Assembly: GCA_009363875.1 (NCBI GenBank)
Contig: CM018696.1
Location: 92,898,215-92,962,214, forward strand
Source: Mikania micrantha
Lineage: Eukaryota; Streptophyta; Magnoliopsida; Asterales; Asteraceae
Length of the DNA stretch: 64,000 nucleotides
Reading direction: 5' to 3'
Shown here one piece after another: positions 12,530 through 21,701 of this stretch. The position numbers were made by a program, and so were the translations under genes. The notes beneath the pieces were generated by a model, which worked only from the letters and a program-made list of their open reading frames with translations, had not been told where the DNA came from and searched no databases. Positions within the stretch are counted from its first letter, which is position 1, and each line of letters starts with the position of its first letter.

Positions 12530-12820
12530 ACCAATGATGTCTTGTCTTAGTGGTAAGATTGAGATATTAGGAAATGATAGACTGATAGGAGACCCAGGTA
12601 CTGGGTTCAATACTTGATCCCACCCGGTTTTACCGGGTTTCCACCGTCGTGCTTTAGACGGGTGCTTGGGTCGGGTTTTCCACGGGAATTGGTGGCTGGA
12701 GAGCTATGGGCTATGTCTGTCTGGATTAGTGGCCAGCTTGGGCATCATTTAGCTATTAGGGGTCACATACGGAGTACCCAACAGTTGCTTAGTTAGACGT
12801 TCAAAGAAAAAAAAAAGAAA
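12530..12820 (+). mobile_element. tRNA-derived SINE, family A
   Basis: A 13-bp TSD with one mismatch (AAACCACTAACCA at 12517-12529, AAACCACTAGCCA at 12821-12833) frames an element. Its head has Pol III promoter-like boxes: an A box in 'cttagtggtaagattg' and a B box in 'gggttcaatacttgatccc'. It ends in 'gttcaaagaaaaaa'. A second copy lies in reverse at 29191-29464. The ORF across it is an artefact. Confidence 0.8.
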
Positions 12821-12833
12821 AAACCACTAGCCA

Positions 12834-13683
12834 GATATAACTTTTTTCATTTAGTGCAATACAAATAAGGGAGAAACCCGATATTATATTAGTTATCAAA
12901 TAATTCATTTTACCACGTTCATGACAAACATGAAAGGCACGAAAAAGAGAAAACACACGCTAAAAAAGACATTTATTAATTATGTTGTTTTATGTGATTT
13001 TGCAAATCTGCTTTTGACGGTTCATTACACCGCCATTCTCAATAAATCCCTCGTTTTATATCCTGCCATTTGTTTCATCGGAGATCATAAACACCCTACC
13101 TGCTTTCCTTCTGAAATTTCTATCGGACGATTGTATTTGATCCGTCGTTAGGGTTTCTAAAAGAGCAAGTAATGGATCGGGAAAAATAGAAAGATCAAGG
13201 ATACGACGATGAGGAAAACAATATAACCCAAGCGGATGCCTGGCATGACCCATTTGGTTTTAAAACCTGTTAAAAATTTAATGTTGTACTGATACAAGTA
13301 TATTTTCATATTATAATAAACAAAAAAAAATTTTGTCGCTTATCACATTCTCAACCAATCATGCTTTTAATGTCACTTGTCACTTTCTTATAATTATATT
13401 TAATTATCTTTTCAATTTAAATAAATATATTATCTCTTATATTAAATAATTTTAATATTAATGTCTACTAATATTATTTGGCTTTGTATACTAGAAAATA
13501 GTTTTTGATAATTTAAAAATCAAATATTTTATCAAAAAATACACTTTAGAAGTAGTTTTTAAAATATAAATTACTATAAAAATCAAAAAATTTATAAAAA
13601 TAAGAAATATTTTAAAATGGAATTTTAGAAAATAAAAGTATTATAAAACAGGTTTTCTTAGAAAAATCTTTATTTTTATTTTA
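12834..13683. other. Intergenic DNA with a non-TE-looking segment
   Basis: About 12920-13255 has more balanced base composition than its surroundings and includes 'gtcgttagggtttctaaaag', a sequence style common in plant 5' leaders. No reading frame longer than 76 codons is present and nothing could be identified. It may be a gene fragment. The rest is AT-rich and empty. Confidence 0.3.
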
Positions 13684-14040
13684 ACCCACTAGTTTCTCTA
13701 AAGTACCCTTAAGTTTGCACGTCTGACCATGTTATCTAACAAAATACATCTAATTATAAAATCTTTACAGCTTATAAATACTTTTATACTTGTTAGATGT
13801 GTGGTTCTCAATATCTAACAAATTTGAATTCAATCTGGTATTAAATACATGCATAGGGGATGTCATGGGATCGTTACTCAAAATAAATTTTGGGTGGTTA
13901 GCATATGATTTAACTTGCCGTTTTCTTGAATCTGAGACATAAATTTTTAAATTTCATTGAAAATTCATTTTTCCTTTATAAATCAAGGGAATACGCTTTT
14001 TTTATTTATACACTTCTCTATATTATAAATTGGTGATACA

Positions 14041-14143
14041 TGATGATGTAGGAAGGTAATCTTTCAGATAACAAGGCGAGGACAAAAAAGTCACAAAGAA
14101 ATATAACAAAATAGCAAGAAGGCTAGACAGCAGGACAGTCGGA
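14041..14143 (+). repeat. Truncated 5' LTR of the Tat-like element
   Basis: This stretch matches the first 100 bp of the LTR at 14780, for example 'aggaaggtaatctt', 'agcaagaaggctagacagca' and 'ggacagtc'. Similarity ends abruptly near 14143. The rest of the LTR and nearly all internal sequence have been deleted. Confidence 0.65.
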
Positions 14144-14468
14144 GTGGCACCAGCAACATTACAACCATTTCAAAATGAGTAATCTTACTTACCTCGAAGG
14201 GAGCCAATTGGGATAAACCCACAAGGTAATATTCAAGAACATTACAACAAAAGACATACAAGGGCAACCGCAAATTCGAAAAATTAAAAAACCGAGTATA
14301 CAATGCGATAAAACCCAAGGGGAAATCGCACACATTCTCGTCATATCGAGGAAGAGTAGGGGAAAATTCAACGCCGATATGATAACGGTTGTAGAAAGAC
14401 CGAAAGTCCTCTTCAGATAACTCCGACAGCAATTGGCGCATATCAAAACGGCTCGACATCGACGACAA
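14091..14468 (-). pseudogene. Antisense ORF of Tat-like element, gypsy-type transposon domain
   Basis: A 125-codon frame on the minus strand (start MSSMSSRFDM) looks like the plant 'putative gypsy type transposon' domain (Pfam PF04195). It has an SEEDF.SFYNRYHI opening, a DFPLGFIALYTRFFNFSN-type core and a FEVSKITHFEM end. From family knowledge, such domains occur in antisense ORFs placed between pol and the 3' LTR in Tat-lineage Ty3/Gypsy elements. That matches this position and orientation relative to the plus-strand LTR. The frame runs into the truncated LTR at its C-terminal end, so the protein is cut short. The overlapping frames at 14189-14739 are shadows. Confidence 0.55.
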
Positions 14469-14779
14469 ATCAAAAACAGAAGAGAGAGAAGGTTACCTGC
14501 AAATGCGTTTCGTCGATGAAGAAGAAGAACCAGAGAAAACGTTTTTGAAATTTCAAAAACCAAAAGCCAAATAAAATATATAAGGGCGTTTTTTTAAAAA
14601 AACTGATGAGACAAGCCATAGGGGTACTTGATGGCCCAGTCACATCAGCAGACCGACGGCTGAGGGAAAAAATGATGTGCCCAAAACGCAACCCAAGATG
14701 CGAACAATATTCATCGGATAGAAGGATAGTCAGGAGCAACCTTTGCTAAAGAACGAAGAGGCTGCCCTGGCTGAGGGGC

Positions 14780-16319
14780 TGATGAGGTAGGAAGGTAATC
14801 TTTTAGATAAAAGGCCAGGACAAAAGACTACCAAAGAAACATAGCAAAACAACAAGAAGGCTAGACAGCAGGACAGTCAGACTGAGCAAAACATGATAAG
14901 GAAAAAAATACAAGAACGGACAAAAGGGGGTCAATGACAGAAAGGAATGCTCTTGCCCAATGGACAAATAGAAGAAGACATCAAATCATAAAGGTGACAG
15001 AAAGCTGGAAGATATCGTAGGTCAACCAATTATACGAAAATGGCAAGATGGAGTTTACACGAGGAAGCAGCGGCGTACCCACTTGAAGGTGTGGGGGGGC
15101 GGCCGCCCACCTCGAAATTTTTTTTAGTAGTATATATATGTTAAAATCCAGATCGCCCCCGTAAAATTTTGCAATCCCCCATTAAACTTTTGATTTCTAA
15201 GTGTTAATTAATAAAATTAAGTTGAAAAATGTCCAACTAATAATTTAAACCCAATGTAAAATCAAGTTTAGTATTACTTATAATAAGTCAAACCACCACT
15301 AAACCGGTTAAAACCGATTAAACCGAATTCAATCGATTATACCAATTAAAAACGAATAAATCGATCCAAATAAATCAAATTCAACCTTATATATTATAAA
15401 GAAAATTAATTTTAATCTGAATTCGCTTTAATCGGTTAACGAAACAAATTGAATTCAAAAAAAATTGGACATGATAACTGTATCGAAACCGAAATTTGGA
15501 TACAGTTAGGAACCAAACGAAAAACCGAATTCAGAATTCTGTTCGTTTTTTCGGTTACGAATACGATTCATTTTCTGTATTAACAATTTTCAGTTTCCTT
15601 TAACACCTCTAGTTTAATATTCGAATTCACTATGGTGCCTTTTTTCGACTCGTTCTGGGCACCTTCAATTCTCAGGGCCACCCTTAGCTAGCCCATTATA
15701 AAAAATTATACTATTAATTTAAATATCATATTAACATCATACTTAATGTTAGATTTGCGTAATCGAATTGCTTATGAGTTACTTAGAAACGTCTCGTTAT
15801 ACTTTGTTTTGAATATATAAAAAAATAAAATCACGTAGTCAACAACTTTAAATGTATTGTATTTTCATTATGTCATTATATATAAAATTTAATTTGATTG
15901 TCTTTTTTTAAACATGACCCGAACCGGTCCGCCCCAACTCAACTTGAACACCAATGAACATATAAAAATTTCCGCCTCCATGAAAAAAATTTCTGGGTCC
16001 GCCACTGCGAGGAAGGCGCCCAGAAAGTAAGAAGCTACAAGTATAAATAATGAAGGAGCTGGTTTCTAGGAAGCTCAAACTCCCAGACGAGAAGCAGTAT
16101 AAATAGAACACCTCATGTTACAAACGGATTCATTCCAATTCTCACTATCTCACCTGTACTAATCTTTCTCCGATCGAACGCTTATTCTCACGCCGGAGTC
16201 CAATCGCAGGAGGCCACTCTTACGGTAAGGCTAACAATGCCTTTTCTTCTTAGCAGGATAAACAGGAGTTTCGAAGGGCGTTCAGCAACAGTCAAACCTG
16301 CTAAATCATTACTTGAACA
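14780..16319 (+). repeat. 3' LTR of the Tat-like element
   Basis: It starts TGATGAGGTAGG right after the purine-rich tract and ends ACTTGAACA. It is interrupted at 15060-16015 by a hAT element with its TSD. The TATA box near 16097 is followed by a C/T-rich leader, as expected for a plant LTR transcription start. Confidence 0.6.
15068..16007. mobile_element. Non-autonomous hAT element nested in the LTR
   Basis: The ends CAGCGGCGTACCCA and TGGGTCCGCCACTG are inverted repeats, bordered by a perfect 8-bp duplication CGAGGAAG (15060-15067 and 16008-16015). An 8-bp TSD with CAG...CTG ends is diagnostic of hAT elements. The 940-bp interior has no transposase frame. It inserted after the LTR element and is thus the youngest layer of the nest. 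Confidence 0.8.
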
Positions 16320-17160
16320 AGACACAAAACAACTAATCATGTCTTTTTGGTTTCAACTTTTCACAAAAAATGTGTTGCCCTTCTACTAATTAGTTTTGCA
16401 CCAAACATGTATGTAACATTCAAAAAGCATGGTAGATACCAGTAGTCAAACATATGATAGTGGTTAATCTTAAGAAATTGAACAAAAACATACAAAACAT
16501 TAATTAAATGTAGAAAAGATAAACATAGTAATTATTTCATTAATCATGAGAATGTATATTATTATATAAAAAATTCATGGGATCCTATTCATTCCTTAAA
16601 AATACAGTAATATTGAAAAAAGTTTGAATAAAGTGGATATTAAAACTTACGTTGACAAAAAAATAAAATGAAATGATTAAAGAAAAGAAGAGAGAAGCAA
16701 ATATTTTAGGTTAGGTACACATGGCATAAAGGGTTATATATCTATTTTAATAGAACAATCATCAAGGATTAAATATATAAATAAAGTGAACTCTTACTTA
16801 ACAAGAAGCTGAAAGAAGAAAAGTTGCATAAGAGATTCATAGTCTAACATGTATATTTATATATTGAATTCGTTGGGCCATAAAAATGACAACTATCCCC
16901 TTAAATCCCAATTATACTTTTCTATTATTAGCAGATTCAATGTTTAATACATGTATCCATATATGATATATCGAATCCATTGGGTTATAAAAACGACAAA
17001 CCAATAGCACCATTGTGGTTTTAGAACAACATCTTCGCCAAATGAGTCGAGCATCTAACAATAACCATGTTATTTGACTAGGGCTAACAAGAACATTAAC
17101 TCCACCATATCTATTAGAAATAGATTTACTGATAACAAAACATATATTATTATATATACT
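16320..17160. other. Duplication copy 2 tail and unassigned DNA
   Basis: Positions 16320-16800 are the second part of duplication copy 2. About 16860-17100 has a 108-codon minus-strand frame of moderate complexity but no recognisable domain, and I do not call it a gene. Confidence 0.35.
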
Positions 17161-17175
17161 AGTAATATACCTTCT

Positions 17176-17390
17176 ACCAATGAGACAGTGCCTCAATGGT
17201 ACCCCAGGATTATTCCAAATGGGGAGTCTTGGGTTCAAAACCCTCCCGCAGGGGGGGTCTGGGATTTTCTTAGTGGGTTTCCTCCTGTGGTGGTTGTAGT
17301 GGCTAATGGAAGGTCCAGGTAACTAGACCTTGGTGACATTATTTGGAAACAGTGTGCTCACACGATTGAGACATTTGCCGTTAAAAAAAA
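17176..17390 (+). mobile_element. tRNA-derived SINE, family B
   Basis: It is framed by a perfect 15-bp TSD, AGTAATATACCTTCT (17161-17175 and 17391-17405). The head has an A-box-like 'gtgcctcaatggtacc' and a B-box-like 'gggttcaaaaccc'. The tail is 'gccgttaaaaaaaa'. Two further copies lie in reverse at 37531-37761 and 63539-63775. Confidence 0.85.
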
Positions 17391-17405
17391 AGTAATATAC
17401 CTTCT

Positions 17406-18178
17406 TATTAAATACTCATATGAACCGCTTTTAACCCCTTTAATAAATTTAACCGTCCTTATTTTTATTATTATTTTTCTTTGTTTATCTTGTTGGACAT
17501 AAAATTAACCTCATATTCCGAGTTAAGCACAAATGCTTTGATGCTCGAAATTGATCCATACGTGAATAATTATACTCCATTAAACCATTAAGAAACAAAA
17601 TGCATTCCAGAAAAATATTGTAGAGGTAACAAATTATAATTGCAAACACGTTATTTTGATTTTTGAGGTTGAAAAAAAGACCATATATAGATAAACTATA
17701 TGTTCAAATTTAATATCCATTAATTGCAATTTTAAATACCAATATTGAATGATGGGAGAAAGAAGCTAGAGAGATGGATAACATGTTAAAATTAATTAAA
17801 GTATAAGGATTTATATATAAGCACACTATGTTAGTGCCCTGTGTATTACATGGATTAAATAAAGAAATATAACGAATAATTATAAATGAAAAATTAGACT
17901 ATATAAAATGATTTTAATATAAAATACGATCACAATTTCGTATGATATAATATTTTAAGTATTAAAATTATAATATTATTTTTTAAAACATTAACTTCTT
18001 TTTAAAGTTTGTTTTTCTTTAAACATTGTATTTCAATTAGTTGTTTTTTTTTTTAAAAAAATGTGTTTTTAATATTAATATATTTAATCTATTAAAAAAT
18101 CATTTTTATTTTAAAAATGTATTAAAAACATATTTAATATTTAATATTAGATGTATTAAATAGGAGAGAGAGAAGGGA
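17406..18178. other. AT-rich spacer
   Basis: No gene or bounded repeat was recognised. The segment 17860-18180 is extremely AT-rich. Confidence 0.35.
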
Positions 18179-18179
18179 A

Positions 18180-18741
18180 ATGAAGATTAAGATACTCTAC
18201 AAACATGCCATGTAGGGGTGTCATTCGGGATGGTTCATCGGGTTTCGGGTTGCTCGGGTCGGGTTATTCGGGTTCTTGTAATATGAAATTATAACCGAGA
18301 ACCGAACCATATAACTTCGGTTTAATTGGTTCTCGGGTTTGATTGGGTTGGGTTAAATGATTCTTGGGTAATACTTGAAAAATAATATTCTATTTTTCAA
18401 ACAAATAAAATAAATATATATGTAACCAAAGCCTCTTTATGTTTTAAGATTGCTGAAGAAATGAAGATTAAGATATTCTACAAACATGCCATGTAGGGGT
18501 GTCATTCGGGATGGTTCATCGGGTTTCGGGTTGCTCAAGTCGGGTTATTCGGGTTCTTGTAATATGAAATTGGAACCGATAACCGAACCATATAACTTCG
18601 GTTTAATTGGTTCTCGGGTTTGATTGGGTTGGGTTAAATGGTTCTTGGGTAATACTTGAAAAATAATATTCTATTTTTCAAACAAATAAAATAAATATAT
18701 ATGTAACCAAAACATACATTTCCTTAAAAATTTCAAACGTT
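18180..18741 (+). repeat. 281-bp direct duplication across a MITE edge
   Basis: The block beginning 'atgaagattaagata' at 18180 recurs at 18461 with few differences. It includes 33 bp of flank and about 230 bp of the 5' part of the hAT MITE. The last 32 bp of the first copy (about 18428-18459, 'gcctctttatgttttaag...') occurs in inverted form at about 18795-18826 inside the MITE. This suggests the rearrangement involved template switching rather than simple slippage. Confidence 0.65.
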
Positions 18742-19036
18742 TAACCATAATATAACCATAAGTCCATAACACGTTTAACCAAAACATACATTTCTTCAGC
18801 AATCTTAAAACATAAAGAGGCTTTGAAAATCAAAGAATGAAATCGCCCCTTAAAACGCTAGTTCAGGTTTTTCAGGTTTACCCGAACAAGCCTCGTGGGT
18901 ACCCAAAGACCGAACCATTCTAAGTTTTCGGGTTCGGGTAATAGGCCTTTTCGGGTTGGGTATTTTCGGGTTCATGTTTTCGGTTTTGTTTTTTTCCGGG
19001 ATGGTTCTTCGGGTTCGGGTAAAAAACACACGCCTA
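18494..19036. mobile_element. hAT-type MITE
   Basis: The ends are TAGGGGTGT and ACACGCCTA, flanked by a perfect 8-bp TSD ATGCCATG (18486-18493 and 19037-19044). A third copy of this 8-mer and the left terminus, at 18205-18221, belongs to the upstream partial duplication. The interior is rich in 'cgggtt' runs. There is no coding capacity. Confidence 0.75.
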
Positions 19037-19044
19037 ATGCCATG

Positions 19045-20926
19045 TGCCACTAAAAACATTTATTTATTAGTATATAGGTAGATGTTGAAACGGATCAAGC
19101 GAGTTTGCAGTGTTCGTTAACACCTTTCTGTCCATGTTTCATATGTTATGAATATATTTATTATGATGCAAAACAACGTTATTAGTTTTAAAACTATTTT
19201 ATTTTATTTTTTTGATAAAATAATACTTTTGGAAGAGCAATACCAATTTTTTTTTAAGATAAACTACAATTTGTCTTGCAGGATTCAGCCCCGTAACCAT
19301 GTAATCACATGGTATACTATTAAGGTAACACAAATTAAGATTTTGATAAAATATTTTTTCATGTTTCATGTTACAATGAAGAACCCTTTATAAGGAACAA
19401 CAATGAAGTGTAAGAGAACATGTACAGAAGGTAATTACAAATTTTAAAGTTCTAAACGTTAATCATTTCTTTTATTTTGAGATCATAATAATCATGTTTG
19501 TAAGTGCATGTTTGGGATCTCATTTGAAACTTACATATTAACTTATTGGTTTTATGAAAAAGGTAATAAGTTAAAAAGATGGTTGATAATGTTAAAAGGA
19601 CTTTTTGTTTTAACTTTTTGAGTAAGGTTAAAAAGTTGTTTTTAAAAAGCTATAATTTGTAACTTTTAAAATGACTTTTTAACTTTTTGATGAAATAAAC
19701 TAAAAACTAATCCCAACATTTTTTTAAAAACTAATCCAAACAACTTTTTGACTTTTTGACTATTAATATATAAAAACTAATGAAAAATCAAGGTTTGGGT
19801 TTTGATCATAATTTAGCACTGATGTTGATCTTATTTGCCTGTTATCTTAGGCATTTGGACTAGTGAAAAACCCTACATTGATGGTTTACATAATAATTGT
19901 TGGGTAAGCTGCCTACACAATTCTGGAATTTTTGGAAGAATGGGGTATAGAAAAATTTGAAATGAACATCATCAACAATTTTTGAATGCTTATTTATTTT
20001 ACTATCATCTTTTTTCCCCTAATATTTTTTATACGTCTGCTTATGCTTTTGGAAATTTCTCCTTAGTGTCATTCAACAAGCTACAAAAATCTCAATGAAT
20101 TGTCTGTGGGTGAGAATCCATCGTGATCCCGACATGTTGGTCAGGACTCTGAGGAGATTAAGACGACATGTGAGTATTAGTATTAATAATGTTTCTCACT
20201 CTTTGATAAAGTGATTATGCATGTTTACGTCAGAGTTTAAATCTTTTGATGTGAAATAGTTACAATTTATCAAGATGATGTAAATCCTGAAGTTGAAGTT
20301 GTTTTAGATATTGATTTTGAAAGAACTTCGAATCTATACTGATTATGGCAGTACCAAATGATGTAAATCTGGTTAAAGAAAACATATAGAATTTTGCTGT
20401 CAAACGAAAAACAATATACAACGGATCAAACGGGATACAGAAACACCACCCAATTCGATTTGAAGAGATACCCAACCCAAATATAAGATACAAAATATCA
20501 CCACCTAAACTCAATATGGGTTCCAAAGAACACCATTCAAGATGCTATTCTTGAATTAGCAATTGTGACAACCAACCAAAGTTTCGTCTTTACTTATCAA
20601 GGTTTCATACTAAACTCTTTTAAGGTATTCAAATGTCCTATTTTAGACTTTCAATCCTACTTCCAAGAGGCACCGTTTATGGTGCACACACATAATATAT
20701 ATGTGTCAACCTTAACCCTTGAATAACAAATGTAAAATTACACTACTTTTAACGTTATTTTACTTAATTTTCGTGAAAATAATTTTGATTAAGATAATAT
20801 TGGGTCATGATAAAAAATACATATCTCTTCATACATTACTTTAACAGATTTAGATAACATTGGACCATGATAAGTAATACATATATCTTCATATAAAGGT
20901 TTATTTAGTTGTATAATTCATTGTGA
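19045..20926. other. Intergenic DNA, no gene recognised
   Basis: The stretch contains many short ORFs but none with domain features. About 19490-19790 has 'aaaagttgtttttaaaaagc'-type low-complexity sequence common in plant MITEs. About 20735-20770 has a short piece ('ttttaacgttattttactt') also found in the SINE-like sequences at 10.8 and 33.8 kb. Confidence 0.35.
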
Positions 20927-20934
20927 GATATACT

Positions 20935-21499
20935 TAGGGCTGTAAACGAACCGAACGTTCAACGAACGTTCGTGAACCGTTCGGCGGGAAGTTCGTTTAT
21001 GTTCGTTTGTTTAATAAACGAACGAACACGAACAAGAAATTCTGTTTGTTTAGTAAACGAACGAACATGAACAGAGGTCGTGTTCGTTCATTTGTGTTCA
21101 TGAACGTTCGGTAACATGTTCGTTTACGTTCGTTTATGTTCGGTTAAGTTCATTTATGTTTATTCATTAAATGTGTTGTTTATTTTTAATTTTTAGTTTA
21201 ATATCATAATACTTAAAGTTATTTTTAGTTTAATACTATAACATCTGAATTTATATATTTATAAATGATTATCTCCATTGCTTGAGATTAAAAATGTTGA
21301 TTTTTATTGTTTAATTAATAATATGTGTTCGTTAGCGTTTGTGAACCGTTCGTGAACAAGCTAAATCCTTAATGAACGAACACGAACAAGAATTTCCGTT
21401 CGGTAAGCGTTCGTGAACCGTTCGTGAACAAGTTAAAAGTTAAACGAACGAACACGAACAAGGGCTCGTCCGTGTTCGTTCGGTTCGTTTACAGCCCTA
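20935..21499. mobile_element. hAT MITE upstream of the LOL2-like gene
   Basis: The termini TAGGGCTGTAAACGAACCGA and TCGGTTCGTTTACAGCCCTA are near-perfect inverted repeats with a perfect 8-bp TSD GATATACT (20927-20934 and 21500-21507). The subterminal parts consist of many 'cgttcgtgaac' / 'gaacgaacacgaac' repeats in both orientations. It ends about 200 bp before the start codon of the LOL2-like gene and so lies in its promoter region. Confidence 0.85.
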
Positions 21500-21701
21500 G
21501 ATATACTCGAACTATGTTTCATGGCCTCAAGGCCCTCAAATACAAATATCCAACTGAAACCTCCCTTTTTTTAAAAAAAAAATTAATAAAAAAATCCGTC
21601 GCCTTCCCTAAATTCACTCCAAAATACTCATCGGTCAGCACAGTTGAGTTTTTGGGGACAAATACACTCACCGGCAGTGTGTGACGATCGGTGAAGGCAA
21701 A

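Larger units (their letters stand above)
14041..16319 (+). mobile_element. Internally deleted Ty3/Gypsy element, Tat-like
   Basis: The element runs TGATGATGTAGG...ACTTGAACA and has an imperfect 5-bp TSD (ATACA 14036-14040, AGACA 16320-16324). The unbroken duplicate locus near 10375 retains AGACA. The left end (14041 to about 14143) is a short LTR remnant similar to the start of the right LTR (14780-16319). A purine-rich tract 'ggctgaggggc' precedes the right LTR, and a TATA box ('agtataaatagaac', about 16097) lies in it on the plus strand, so the element reads left to right. The interior keeps only about 640 bp. Without the nested hAT element, the right LTR is about 590 bp. The minus-strand ORF upstream of the 3' LTR fits the Tat lineage. 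Confidence 0.65.
13684..16800 (+). repeat. Segmental duplication, copy 2
   Basis: Direct-orientation partner of 9605-12480. The homologous backbone is 13684-14040 and 16320-16800. The 2.3-kb LTR element (14041-16319) inserted here is absent from copy 1, where 'aggtgagacacataacaact' is continuous near 10375. Substitutions and small indels are plentiful, so the duplication is not recent. Confidence 0.75.

Noticed and set aside
14189..14739. Two further minus-strand ORFs overlapping the Tat antisense ORF
   Set aside because: They are alternative frames or upstream sequence of the same region, without domain similarity.
16912..17238. 108-codon minus-strand ORF
   Set aside because: It overlaps the family B SINE at its upstream end and has no recognisable domain. 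Probably chance.
20260..20526. 88-codon minus-strand ORF
   Set aside because: Moderately complex but no motif, no splice partners and no neighbouring gene signals.
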